From the NCBI RefSeq assembly GCF_029867415.1, contig NW_026706166.1, positions 62,001 through 126,000 of the forward strand: a stretch of 64,000 nt of DNA, given 5' to 3'. The position numbers and the translations under genes were made by a program. This DNA comes from Vicia villosa (taxonomy: Eukaryota > Streptophyta > Magnoliopsida > Fabales > Fabaceae). This document shows positions 50,206 through 61,477 of this stretch, piece after piece (position 1 is the first letter of the stretch; each line of letters starts with the position of its first letter). Under the pieces are notes generated by a model. It made no database searches, was not told the origin of the DNA, and worked only from the letters and a program-made list of their open reading frames with translations.

Positions 50206-52070
50206 TTGACAAAAGAATGGCCTAGTGCTATAACTGTGACAAGTTTGAGAACTATGTTGGTGAATGGTGTCAGTCAAAGGGAAAAGGACCTAGAACAATG
50301 AAGAAAAGGAAAATGTAGCTCAAGAAACTTCCAGTTGTGACTATGAATCATTGATGATAATGGTGATAACAATTGAAGATCGAAGTTGTAGATTTTATCA
50401 TTTGGTACCTTAACACTAAGTGGTCAAATCATATGACATGAAACAAAAAACTTCTCACCGAGTTTGATTCTAATAAGAGAAGGTGAATTTGGATAATAAC
50501 AACTCAATAGAAGAATTGGGCATGTGAAATGTACTTGTTCATTTGAAAGATGGCAAGAAATTAGTAATAGATAAGGTGTTGTATGTCCTAATATAAATTG
50601 CAATTTGATGAATGTTGGTCAATTGGTGGAGAAAGGATACTTTGTTATCACGGAATATGATCCACTAAAGTGCTAAGATTCAGGCTAAGATTTAGGCTCT
50701 GTTTGGTAACACTAGTTGATAGCTGATAGATACAAGAGGACATTAATGGCATTTTAATTAATGAGGGTAATAATATATTTTAGTTAAAATAATAAAGGTA
50801 TTAATGGAAGAAAAACTCACAAGCTAAAAGCTACAAGCTCAAAAGCTACTTCAATTAGCTTTTGAAAAAAAAAAACTAAAAGCTAGTAAAAAAACTACAA
50901 GCTAAAAGCTAAAATAGAGTTACCAAACAGAGCTTTTTTATTAATACGAGCTGAAAAGCTAAAAGCTCTTTTTTTTTGTCTTACCAAACATACTCTTAAA
51001 TAGAATAATGGTTTTAAAATTAGTACTTGCCAAGAAAGAAAATATTCAAGGTCTTGATTAATGCAAATATAAGGTGTCTTACGGCCATTTCCTAATAAGG
51101 AGAGCATTTTATGGCACAAAAAATTATTTCCATTTGAATTTCAATAGTTTGAGTCAGCTCAGCTCAATTCAAATTAAATGGTTTCAGACACACACACCTA
51201 GAATTGTAGCTCTTAAAAAGTTCTTGTGCACCATGCTTGGTAGTAAAATATCCTAGATCAATTTAATTTTCAAAAATAGCTTGTCGATGAGATCAATTGA
51301 AGTATTAAATATGGTTCATTCAAATAATTGTGGCTCCTTTAATGTGTTATTTTTGAGTGACAACAAATATTTCATCACCTTTGTTGATGAATTTTACAAA
51401 ATTATAGTTATATTTGATCAAGGTTAAGAGTGACGCCTTAAAAGTGTCTAAAGAATAAATGCCTAGTACCGAGCATTGAATCATACATGAAGTCACCACA
51501 TCTGCTTACATTCTAAACACAAGTCCTACAAAGAGAATGAATAGAAGCGTGGATGATGAGTTTGGTCAAGAAGGAAGCCTACATTGACTCACTTGAGAAT
51601 TTCTATGTCATTTGACATCAAACAAATTCTTGATGCAAAGAGAAAAAAAGCTAGAAGACAAGAGTGAACCAGTGATCGTGGATGGCTATCTCAGGACTAA
51701 AGGCATACATATTATACAATATTTATTAAACATAATCAAGGTTAAATATAAGTAAAGATGATGGAAGAAAAAACTTGATATTAGAAGCATAGAGCAAATG
51801 TCTTATTCCAATTGTTTAATTATCACGGATGATAGGATGATAAGTTGAGTGATACAGATACATTTGATAATGATGAAATTGGTGTGTATGATGCTGATAT
51901 AGATCAAGAGACTCAAGTTAAAGCTAGACCACATAAAACAAAAATTTGCTAACAAACTCTTGTGTGATTCCTGAAAATGGTATTGATGTTGATGGTGAAC
52001 TAGTACACTGAGTGATTTATGAAAGACCAATGGGGTTCACAAATAATGAGGTTAACCTAGATCCAGCAAC
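50206..52070 (+). pseudogene. Decayed Copia gag-pol remnant
   Basis: Scattered + strand words in shifting frames: CYNCDKFENYVGEWCQSKGK-like knuckle text (50227), KLLTEFDSNKRR after the protease site, DECWSIGGE-like 'LMNVGQLVEKGY' text (50608-50640), ILWHKK in the integrase zinc region, NKYFITFVDEFYK of the integrase core (51363-51400), and SEPVIVDGYLRTKG (51670). It lacks LTRs, is full of stops, and is interrupted by a MITE at 50694. Very old. Confidence 0.65.
50694..50998. mobile_element. hAT-type MITE inside Copia remnant
   Basis: Left end GGCTCTGTTTGGTAAC at 50695. Matching reverse complements occur twice at the right: GTTACCAAACAGAGC (50919-50933) and CTTACCAAACATACTCTT (50980-50997). 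Interior is rich in AAAAGCTA words. The second right end, flanked by TTAAA as the left is by TTTA, may be the true terminus. No clean 8-bp duplication was identified. Confidence 0.55.
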
Positions 52071-53430
52071 GAACCCTGATTGATTGATTCAGTGTATTGA
52101 AGATCCAGTCCGGCACCACCGAGGGGCCTATAAACACTTCGACACCCGCCCAAGTCAGCAGCGGCCGAAAGTGAGAAGTATTATGTAAATGCATCAGAGA
52201 TTTCTCCCATTAGACAAATCAACATTCTCCCTGAGAAGTGCTGAGTCCCTGTCTATATCTTGTCATCATCTACGCACAATTAATTTCTCTAAACAAAAAT
52301 TTATCAATACAAATCAACAAAAGGTATAAAATTATGAATTAAAACATGCAATATACATTATGCATCAGAGAGATTCCCAATGACAAATCATCACTTTCTC
52401 TAATTAGGAGATCTGATGTCCCTGTCTGTTTTATCATCACTTGCAAATTGTATATAAATCGTTCAACAATTGACGAAAAAGTAATTAACATAAATAAATA
52501 TAAGATAGAATTATATTCAATGCCTCAGAGTAAAATTAGTTTCACAGAAATTAATCTCAAAGTATATTTAACACCATCATAGGCACAAGACAATTGAAAG
52601 GTAGTTTAGGTTAATCACATTAACAACATCAACATAGAAAAGCTAAGGATGTTCGAGGAGAAAAAGAACAAGAAAAGAACAAAACCGCAGTCGAAGAACA
52701 AAACACTAGTTGTTTTCTGAAGCTGCTGAGTATATTACGGTTTGTAATTGTAGGTAAATAAGTATATATATAGAGTTAGGGGTTAGAAGGAATTAGGGTA
52801 TTTGAGAATGAACGGCCGCAGTAATTTATGATATTCAACGATGACCCGTACCGTAGGGTAATATAAGTTGGACTATCGAAGAATTAGCCCAAACTATGTT
52901 CACAATTTATCGAGAAATTAACTTCATACCGCCACAATACTACACTCCCTAAAGTGTATGAACCCAAAGTATATGAAAAGACTGTAATGTTTAATTTAAA
53001 AACTTTATCATTTTACAAAATTTATAGATGATATCGAAATTTTCAAATTTCAAGAGTGATACCGAAAATTTGGAGGTGATTATCGGAAATTTCACGAAAT
53101 ATCAAGAATTTCTGATGATTTTGAGAAAGTTTCAATATATATTTTTTTGAATACACATTGAATATGAGTACAATTGTCATCCCTAACCCTAATCTCAATA
53201 ATATTACAAAAGTTTATAACATTGAATACATGCCACTTCTTCCTTATCAAGCCATGAGTAAGTTCTTTAAATTCTAGTATACTAAAGTTTCGTTGAAGAA
53301 AAGTATCTTAGACTTTGTGCATGATTGAATGGTGTGTGCAAATGACACATGAATGTTCTATAGTTTAAAATACTACAAAAGAAAAGATTCTCGGTGACTT
53401 AAGTATCTTTTTATTAATCTCTGTTCAACA
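52071..53430. other. Unassigned region with a possible reverse-strand promoter
   Basis: Bases 52190-52330 and 52366-52460 share the order GCATCAGAGA, then TCCCTGTCT, then TCATCA, a diverged direct repeat. On the reverse strand a TATATATA at 52768-52776 is followed by leader-like sequence down to about 52500. No coding homology was recognised. From 52900 to 53430 only AT-rich sequence is seen. Confidence 0.25.
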
Positions 53431-53573
53431 ACTATTTTCCATAACTTCATGCTATGAATCAAAAGTTTAATCTCCCTATAATTTGCATAATTTTGTATGT
53501 CCCTCTTGTTTTCATAGATTGAAACTAAAGTTCTTCTTCTTCATTCATCGGGCATTAGCTTTGACCTCATAAT

Positions 53574-54958
53574 CGAAGGAAAATCATGATATAGTGCACA
53601 ACGAAAAACAAATTTTTTCCTTTAGTGATCCTTACGAATGGACATGATCAATGATAGAAATGGTTACCTCTTGTGGAAATCAAAATCTTTTATGCCGAAT
53701 CAAAGGAGTGATCACGAGCGTTGATAAAGAACAATGCATCTACTCAGTCCACACGAAGAAATGTCTTCAGTCACAGTACTAGCTGATACGAATTAAAGCT
53801 TTTAGTGAGATAGAAGGAAAATATGGATAAGGTTTCACAAACCGGATTTTCATCAAGTGAGAATGCTTTTGCACAAGGGTTTTATTTATAGAACCACTTG
53901 TGTGGAATGTATGCTAAAAAACCCACTTAAGTGTACGTATATTATACCTTATGATGTACCGTATATCACTTAAGCGTGTGGTACCTTATCATATTCCGTA
54001 TTCTACTTAAGTGCACCGTACCTTACGGTGTTCTACAATTCACATAAGTGCGATGTACCTTACCATATTTACTTGTGTGGTACCTTCCTTGTGTGTGATC
54101 CTATAGGTTCTCGCAGCGTTGACAATTATATTAAATCACACATTTAACAAATTAAACAGTGAGCGGTATCTAGCAACACATCACTACTACCCAAGTCACG
54201 AAATTGTCATATGATCTGACAAAATCTTTTTTGTGATAATACTTGTGTGAACAATTACCCTTTTGTCCTTATATCTATATTGAACATACGACATAGACCG
54301 TGTCACCCTTGTCCAGTTCAACATTGGACCTTTAGACATTTATCCTATTACGCAGGATGTGCAAATTTCATCTAGGTCATTCAAGTCCCTCATCATGCTT
54401 TGAGGAGTACTCATCAACTGTCTTTATGGTCATCCAGTTGCACACAATTTTTGATCAACAATAAAGTTCTCATCTATACATCTAGGGTCCATAGTGGTTT
54501 CAGGTTGAAGGATAGTATACACCACTTATCACCATGAGAATAACTTATGACACTTTGCATAACATTCTATGTGGTATTCTCATAGCATGTCAATACAATA
54601 TAAATATTACTTCTAATATTCATACCTATGTCAATACTTGATAACTTCTTATCCATGATCCATGATCCATGATCCATGATCCATGAGATATGATCATCAG
54701 TCTATTTTCATAATAGTCTCAATGCTTTAATGTTATCCTTCTTCACAATAAAGCTCGACTATGGATAATTTAAGAATAATGACCTTATGTTTAACGAGGT
54801 CTCATGATTAAGTCACACTTAGCATTTCATTAAACGAACTAGCTATTATAGGGACTTTATTATTTTGGAAAAACAAATTTAATAAAGAATTGTCTTTTAT
54901 TATTAATAAATAATTCAATACAAATACCATGTATTGACCTCTAGGACTTACACCAACA
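53574..54958 (-). mobile_element. Angela-like Copia solo LTR, 1385 bp, reverse orientation
   Basis: In element sense it starts TGTTGGTGTAAGTCCTAGAG (complement of the right end). Perfect target duplication ATAAT at 53569-53573 and 54959-54963. No coding sequence. Its other end reads CCTTCG in element sense rather than the expected ..CA. It contains about four ~38-bp imperfect repeats of ACTTAAGTG..GTACCTTA (53925-54090) and five copies of CCATGAT at 54653-54687. Angela assignment is by memory of the LTR start. Confidence 0.8.
54653..54687. repeat. CCATGAT x5 tandem repeat
   Basis: Five consecutive 7-bp units, the last ending in G, within the solo LTR. Confidence 0.95.
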
Positions 54959-55870
54959 ATAATATCATTGAAGAGTTTGGTGAGCCACTCAATACCTTTA
55001 TCTCTAAAATTTTTTCACTTTAATATGTATATTGTTTGGCTCAGCCGCCTTACTTTTACTCATTCTTTTCAACACTTCCTTTACCACTTATTTCTGAATC
55101 CTACGGTAGTAATTATAGTCTTGATCCTCATCTCTAATGTCGAGCATGTTAGAGTCTAACAAGATATCATATCCTTCATTAAATAAATTATAAAAATATG
55201 TCTTCCACCCATCCTTTATATCTTTTTTATGAACCAATATTTTTCCTTCTTCTTCTTTAACACACTTCACTTGATCCAAATCTATGGTTTTTCTTTCTCT
55301 TCACTTAAAAAACTTATATATAAATTTTTCTCTCTCATTGGTTCTTAGAGATTGGTATAATTCGTCAAAAATTTGGGTTCTTGCTTTACTCACCATATTC
55401 TTGGTCTCATTCTTAACTTTCTTGTACTTTCCCCAAGTTTCAGCATATTTACACCTAAACCATTCTTTAAAACAATCTTTTTTTACTCTAACTTTACTCT
55501 GGACACTTTCATTTGACCACCATGATTCTTTACTCTAGGTTCAAAACCTCTTGATTCACCCGACATCTCTTTAGCCCTTTTTCCAATCTCTTGAACTATC
55601 TTATCCCATCTATCATTTTCACTTCCCAATAGTTGTCCAAAACCTCTGTGTTGGAAAATTCCTTATTTTCTGCCTTCAAATACCACCACTTTATTTGTGG
55701 CGCTTCCATGTGACTTCTTCTCTTTTATCTCATATTAATTCTTACATCCATAACTAAAAATGTATGTTGAAGATTCAAACTCTCTCCTAAAATAACTTTA
55801 CAATTCTAACAGATCTTCATATCTGACTTCTTGATAAGAAAGAAATCTATCTAAAAACAAGTGTTTTCAC

Positions 55871-56090
55871 TTTAAAACAAAAATAATTTTTATTTATTTT
55901 TGAGTTTTATTAAATTTCTTTTTTTTAAAATTAAGTAAAAAGTAAAGTAAACTTTTTTTTTACCAAATAGATTTTAATTTAAAAAAATCTATCAAAATCA
56001 AAAATAAAAACTCTAACTTGTAATCCAAATAAGTGGAATTTAACATGGCATGTAGTGTATTAGAAAATGAAGGGTGCTAATAGAAACTAC
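55871..56090. other. Spacer upstream of TPR gene
   Basis: AT-rich sequence between the LINE fragment and the promoter of the TPR gene; nothing recognised. Confidence 0.3.
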
Positions 56091-56096
56091 TATAAA
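56091..56096 (+). promoter_or_regulatory. Candidate TATA box of TPR gene
   Basis: TATAAA 188 bp upstream of the start codon, in ACTACTATAAAGG. The leader from about 56190 is C-rich (CCGCCACCTCC). Confidence 0.4.
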
Positions 56097-56278
56097 GGTT
56101 GTAAGCTTGTAAAAGTTTTGAAAGTTTGACTATAGGGCCCAACATAAATCCCAAATCAGTACAGAATCATTAACCAATAACCAACAAAGCCAACGCTAAC
56201 TCCGGCGAGATCCGCCACCTCCTTCCGCCACCTCCTCCGACCACCCTCACCACCGTCTCCCCCATTCCCCTCCCAACA

Positions 56279-57373
56279 ATGGAGTCGCAACCTCCAAGAT
56301 CCGAATCACAAACCGACCCTCTCCACAACCCATCCAACAAACACCCCTTAGACGAACTCTGCCACGACCTCAATTCCCTCCAAGACCTAGCCAACCGCGG
56401 CGCGTGGCGCACCATCATCGACAAAGTCTCACGCGCCAGAGCACTCTCTCTTCTCCAAAAGCCCCACGACCACCTCACCTACCTCGCCTTCAACGCCCTT
56501 GCATTCACCAAACTACGTCGTTTCAACGAAGCCTCTTCCGAACTCGATTCCGTCGAAGATCTCGATAGTTCACATTACCAATACGAAACCTACCCGAAAA
56601 TCTACCCTAATCGCGTCGGATCTATGGTTCCTTTTTCCCTCCGGTGGCTTCATGCTCTAATTCCGATCAAATTAGGTCAACGACAACAAGGAATTGATCG
56701 GTTATACGGTCTCCTCGATTTCGTGCGAGAGAAGATAGCCACCAAGGAAAACAACAATTTAAGCGAATCGGTTCGGGTTTGGCGAAAAAGAGAGGTTTTT
56801 GTTGTGAATTGTATAATTGGTCACCATTTGAGTCACAAGGAGTTTGGTGTTTGTTTAAGCTTGATGAAAAGTTTACTCTCTAGAGATTCTACTGATCCTT
56901 ATTTGATTTCGCAACTTGGGTATATTCAATTACAAACCGGTGACTTGGAAGGTGCAAAAGCTTCGTTTTTGAAAGCTGAAATTGATGGGAAGAACAATGG
57001 GTCATTGAGTGAGGTTGAGTTTATGAATCTTGTGAATAGAAACAAGGCTTTGGTGTATATGGTTGGGAAGGATTATGCATCTGCGGTGAGGGAATATGAA
57101 GAGTGTATTGTAAGGGATCATAGTGATATAGTTGCTTTTAACAATAAAGCTCTTTGTTTGATGTATTTGAGGGATTTGTCTGATTCAATCAAGGTGTTGG
57201 AGAATGCTCTTGAAAGGGTTCCTACGGTTGCGTTGAATGAGACGCTGGTTGTTAATTTGTGTAGTATGTATGAGTTGGCTTATGTTAATCACTCGGATAT
57301 TAAGAGAACGCTTAGTAGTTGGATTGCTCGTGTTGCGCCTGATGATTTTGATGCAACGTGTACGCGGACATGA
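56279..57373 (+). CDS. TPR protein, TRAPPC12-like (intronless, 364 aa)
   Basis: Probable subunit of the TRAPP vesicle-tethering complex acting in Golgi and endosomal traffic (inferred from homology to Arabidopsis At4g39820-type proteins). Single exon from ATG 56279 to TGA 57371; an upstream in-frame ATG was not seen. Residues 1-20 are polar and low complexity. An alpha-helical N-terminal half contains LDELCHDLNSLQDLANRGAW and SLRWLHALIPIKLGQRQQGI. The C-terminal half has TPR-like pairs: DPYLISQLGYIQLQTGDLEG with AKASFLKAE (about 203-232), NRNKALVYMVGKDYASAVRE with YEECI (about 249-275), and VAFNNKALCLMYLRDLSDSI with KVLENALERVP (about 283-313). The first ~110 codons are far richer in C at third positions than the rest. 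AATAAA at 57493 is a likely polyadenylation signal. No damage seen. Confidence 0.88.
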   Translation: MESQPPRSESQTDPLHNPSNKHPLDELCHDLNSLQDLANRGAWRTIIDKVSRARALSLLQKPHDHLTYLAFNALAFTKLRRFNEASSELDSVEDLDSSHYQYETYPKIYPNRVGSMVPFSLRWLHALIPIKLGQRQQGIDRLYGLLDFVREKIATKENNNLSESVRVWRKREVFVVNCIIGHHLSHKEFGVCLSLMKSLLSRDSTDPYLISQLGYIQLQTGDLEGAKASFLKAEIDGKNNGSLSEVEFMNLVNRNKALVYMVGKDYASAVREYEECIVRDHSDIVAFNNKALCLMYLRDLSDSIKVLENALERVPTVALNETLVVNLCSMYELAYVNHSDIKRTLSSWIARVAPDDFDATCTRT

Positions 57374-58413
57374 AGAGAAGGTAGCTTCTGTTTCTTTATT
57401 TTTGGTTTAGCATTTTCATTTTGTCATGCATGGAATTGGCATGCTTGTAATGTATGGTGATTTTTGTGTTTATACTTTGCATAAGTTATTGCAATAAACT
57501 ATAATCTCAAAGTTTAGTTTTTCTTTTGTTCTTTTGATCACTACTGTAACATATGTGTCTGTCTTATTGATTGAAGAATAATGTCATAGTTCATTGGATT
57601 GTATCCCCTTGCACATGCTCCCATAGCTTCACAATATAAGGTTTATTCCACCTGATTGTTTGATTTCTAAGGGGTGCGAAATAGCTAAATAAAACTTATT
57701 TTGTTATGACAACATACAATTTGTGAACATCAGATTTAATGTCTGAAACTTGAGTGATTCCTAGGAAAGGGGGGCTGTTTGATGTATAACTCCTCGATGG
57801 AGGTTTTTTTTTTGTTGTTTTTTTTGTTTTTGTGGTTAGTGTATTATTGTTGAAATTTCTATGAAGCAAGTAGGTGAGTTTTGTTGATGATAGACTGTAT
57901 CTGTGCTAAATTACTTCCTTTCCTGAGGCATTATTGTGTTAGACCAAGGGACATCTTTGGATTGGTTATTTGACTTTGAAATTGATTTGTTGATTCTTAA
58001 TATAACTTTAGAAAGTGTTTAGATAAACAATTTAACCAAGTGCGTTGAAGAGGAAATGGAAGTTTTTCTGCTTTGAAGTTGTAAACCTTTTTATTCTTTG
58101 GCTACAAAGAGAAAATAGCAAAGCAAGGACAACATGGAAAACTAGAATCTAGTAATGGACACCCTTTGTTAGAAGAGAACAGTGTTAGGAAAAATGAAGG
58201 CGGCCGTGCGAACCCTAATTCCAACCTCAAAAGGAAACAAATGCAGGTGTGGGAATCGGGGGCAAGGCGGAGGATGCAAAATATCTTCTTTCCCCAAAAT
58301 CCTCCTCCCTAAAATCTCATCTTAAACCTAAATATTTAGATCACATGTCTATTAATTGACACAAATCCTAAGTTTGTGATTTCATCTCAGTTTGATCTAT
58401 AAAGTTGCATGAG
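57374..58413. other. 3' UTR of TPR gene and spacer
   Basis: The first ~150 bases are 3' UTR. The rest is non-coding; a short C/A-rich leader-like patch lies at 58200-58330. No element ends were recognised. Confidence 0.35.
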
Positions 58414-58591
58414 AGTATCAACTAATTGCTCCCATTATCAATATTCTAAAAATGATATAAGGAAATGTAAGAGGCATTGTTTTAAATTGCGTCGTTGTAA
58501 GTGTTGCGAGTATCAACAAATTGCTTTCTAAAAATGATATAAGGAAATGTAAGAGGCATTGTTTTAAATTGCGTCGTTGTAAGTGTTGCGA
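58414..58591. repeat. Tandem duplication (95 bp / 83 bp)
   Basis: Unit starting AGTATCAAC at 58414 and 58509. The last 66 bases of each copy (from TTCTAAAAATGATATAAGG) are identical, so the duplication is recent. Confidence 0.9.
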
Positions 58592-59033
58592 TTGTGGTCA
58601 TTGTAGTTGCTGTGATGCATATTTAAAATTTTCATTTTTGGTAAGACGAGAAAGAACATACATGAAATTGTTTGATGCAGTTCTTAATGATGTTACGTTC
58701 GTGATTTTAATTTACACCGCAATTGCACCTCTAAATAGTGTAAATGCTAGGTCGTTTCCCGTAAGCCACACGCTCTAAGGCTTGATTACAGTGTCAAAAG
58801 AGTAAGGGCTGATGCATAGTCGTCCGAATGTAGTGAAAAATAAGCAATGATTCCTACATTTTCGTGAGTGGATGTGGATAAAGAAGTTAGTTCATGAGAG
58901 GAGGATTCGCTATGGATCATGGAATATGGACACACTTACTCGAAGATATATGTAAATAGTGGACGCTATGGTTAAGAGGAAGATTAATTTTATGTGCCTA
59001 CAAGAAACTAAGTGGACAAGTGAAAAAACGAAA

Positions 59034-59204
59034 GATTTCGACAACTCAAAATTTAAGTTTTGGTACACTAGAAAAGTTACCCCGAGAAATGATTTAGACA
59101 ACTCAAAATCTAAGTTTTGGTACACTAGAAAAGTTAGCCCGAGAAATGATTTAGACAACTCAAAATTTAAGTTTTGGTACACTAGAAAAGTTAGCCCGAG
59201 AAAT
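59034..59204 (+). repeat. 57-bp tandem triplication inside LINE endonuclease
   Basis: Three copies at 59034-59090, 59091-59147 and 59148-59204 starting GATTTAGACAACTCAAAAT with two to three mismatches in all. 57 is a multiple of three, so the frame stays open through NSKFKFWYTRKVSPRND in each copy. Confidence 0.95.
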
Positions 59205-59318
59205 GAGGGATGGGGCTTATTGTAGATAAAGAATAGAAGAAGGATATTGTGGACGTAACAAGAGAAGGAGATTAAATCATAGCCTTAAAATTTGTAGTCG
59301 AACAAGACACCTTTAATG

Positions 59319-59418
59319 TAGGAATGACAACGGGTCGGGTGCGGGTTTTACACTACCCAAACCCGCACCCAAACCCAATCAACTCAGGGTTCGGGTGCGA
59401 GTCTGCTTGCCATCCCTA
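59319..59418. mobile_element. hAT MITE, 100 bp, inside LINE fragment
   Basis: Ends TAGGAATGACAA and (reverse complement of right) TAGGGATGGCAA, a common plant hAT terminus. Perfect 8-bp target duplication CTTTAATG at 59311-59318 and 59419-59426. The interior consists of G-rich GGGTCGGGTGCGGG and its near inverse. Confidence 0.93.
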
Positions 59419-59760
59419 CTTTAATGTTATTAGTGCGTACGCACCTCAGGTTGGGTTAGCAGAACACCTTAAGGTAAAATTTTGGATTGATTTAGAATGT
59501 TTACTACAGAATATACCCAAGGAGAGAAGGTTTTCCTATGAGGGGATCTCAATGGACATGTAGGTAGTGTGACAAGAGGTTTTGAGAGTGTGCATGAGGG
59601 ATTTGACATATGAGAGGTAAATCCATCTTGGAGTTTTCATCGGCTTTGAATTTTACTATAACAAATACACAGTTTAGGAAAAGGTGGTGGGAAATAGATT
59701 TAGGTGGTTTGAACATTTATAGAGAAGACCGGTAGATTATGTAGTAAGGAGAGTAGATTA

Positions 59761-60144
59761 AATGGATAGAAACATAGTTCTTGATAGAATATTATGGCAA
59801 AAATTGATTTATGTAGCTGTCTCCCTCTAATAGAATAAAGTTTAGTTGTTGTTTTCGTAAAAGAACTTCGTATAAGTTTACGTTTGAAGCCTGTACTTGT
59901 GGTGCTAAGCTTTGGTGATGCAATATCGCATTTTCTGTCGTCTATTATCATAAGTTCTTTAAAGTATAATCCTCTTTTTGTTTAATTTGTTGGAACAGAA
60001 CTATAATTAGGTTGAAAGAATAAACTCAAGTACATAAATTTACTCTACTGATAATGCGACAATGGGATCAAGTATTACGCCTGATAAAAGAGTAATAATG
60101 TGTAGATTAAATTGATTATTTTTTATATATTTAAGTTTGGCAAA
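59761..60144. other. AT-rich spacer
   Basis: No gene or element recognised; the reverse 83-codon frame at 59700-59951 is not supported. Confidence 0.3.
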
Positions 60145-60275
60145 ATTATTGTAGTTTTCCATTATTATTTTGAAGTGATAATTAACTTTGAAATGTAAAA
60201 TAATTTTTAAATTATTGTAATTTTCCATTATTATTTTGAAGTGATAATTAACTTTGAAATGTAAAATAATTTAAA
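60145..60275. repeat. 66-bp tandem duplication
   Basis: Copies at 60145-60210 and 60211-60275 start ATTATTGTA and share TTGAAGTGATAATTAACTTT; nearly identical. Confidence 0.9.
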
Positions 60276-60359
60276 AATTGACGTGCTTTTTATTTTAATT
60301 AACTCATTTAATTTGATAACGATTAATTGAATATACACTTTCATAAAGTAAAACATACA

Positions 60360-60507
60360 TTTCCTCAATTTCTATTTATAAGCAAATTTTAACTTTTTAC
60401 ATTTATTGAATAAATGATGTATCTAGTCTTTATATCATTCAACTATAACATTTATTCAATTAATCTAAAAAGTCAAAATTTGTTTATAAATAGGAATGGA
60501 GGGGATA
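60360..60507. mobile_element. Stowaway-type MITE, second copy
   Basis: Inverted termini TTCCTCAATTTCTATTTATA and (complement of right) TCCCCTCCATTCCTATTTAT, related to the copy at 41066. Right flank TA is intact; the left has CA, so one duplication base is mutated. Confidence 0.75.
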
Positions 60508-61144
60508 ATTTAGTATGGAAATCGGATAGTCATATTGACATGTATATAATTGAAAGACCTACAAATTGATTTTAGTAATATGAATTCCTTGAGAAAGTTT
60601 ATGTTGACAGTAATTCTGAAGGTTAAATAAAAGACGAACAACGAATATATTATGACTTGTGTGAGTCTTCTTTAGTCTGAACTCTTAATGTCTTGAATAC
60701 TCTTTAGATGAGAAGAGATAATAGAGTGATGGTCAATTAAAGTTTCTATTTTTCTGAAATGGATCATCATGACATTCAATCATATTTTAACTCATATTCA
60801 ATTAATTAATTAAGGGTTAATTTTATTCCTATAAATATCTCAAATTTTATTTTTAGTCCCTATTAAAAAATGATATATTTTGGTCTCCATAAAATTATTA
60901 TGCAAGTAGTTTTAGTCCCTACTGTTAAGTCAATGTATATTTTTGAATAACTATTTTACAGATATGTTTAGAGCATTGTAAAAAGTTCCTCGAAAAAAAA
61001 AAAATCAAAATTTGATTTTCAAGTCTAAATTTGCATTACTTTTATCATTATCTTTTGAAATTTAATTTTTTTTTTTGGAGAATAGATAACTTTTATTCCT
61101 CAAAAACAGTTCAGAACAACCGATCCAATTTGGATCCCGGTACA

Positions 61145-61242
61145 CAGATTTCAAACAAAACTAACAGACAAACCCTTAGCACATATCATGTAACAGATTT
61201 CAAACAAAACTAACAGACAAACCCTTAGCACATATCATGTAA
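61145..61242. repeat. Exact 49-bp tandem duplication in LINE 3' region
   Basis: Copies at 61145-61193 and 61194-61242, starting CAGATTTCAAACAAAACTAA, are identical. Confidence 0.97.
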
Positions 61243-61477
61243 TAGTAAGGTCATCTAAATTTATATGATTGCTAAGACTCTTTAGCATATTGCCTCAAAT
61301 AGCCACAATATATTGGATTTGCTTCACTACATCTTCATCAGGTAGCTTTTGATGGAATATGGCTTCATTCCTCACTTTCCAAATCATATGAGCAGTTTCT
61401 GCTAAAGTAGTTTTCAACAACTGTTTTCTCCAACCTTTCTTATTTGCTTCTCTTATAATCCACTCATGTTCAACATT

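Larger units (their letters stand above)
53431..55870 (-). mobile_element. LINE (L1-type) fragment split by a solo LTR, reverse orientation
   Basis: On the reverse strand, from 55870 to 54964: GAPRIKWWHLK-like and WDKIVQEIGKRAKE text, then KCVKEEEGKILVHKKDIKDG with WKTYFYNLFNEG (55279-55088), then IEWLTKLFND, the link between endonuclease and reverse transcriptase. After the inserted LTR it resumes with MPDE*RRRTLVSIYENKRDI and NYANYREIKLL (53560-53460). The two halves join exactly once the LTR and one ATAAT copy are removed. Several stops; inactive. Confidence 0.8.
58735..59760 (+). mobile_element. LINE (L1-type) fragment, forward orientation
   Basis: A 5' region starting GTAAATGCTAGGTCGTTTCC matches, in reverse, the LINE at 47080-48090. 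Then come WIKKLVHERRIRYGSWNMDT and KRKINFMCLQETKWTSEKTK (endonuclease N-terminus), a triplicated block, and after a MITE, VISAYAPQVGLAEHLKVKFW with LECLLQNIPK. Bases 59640-59760 hold RRWFEHL-like and RRPVDYVVRRVD text from the far end of reverse transcriptase, so most of the element is deleted. Stops present (for example TAA at 58951). Confidence 0.78.
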
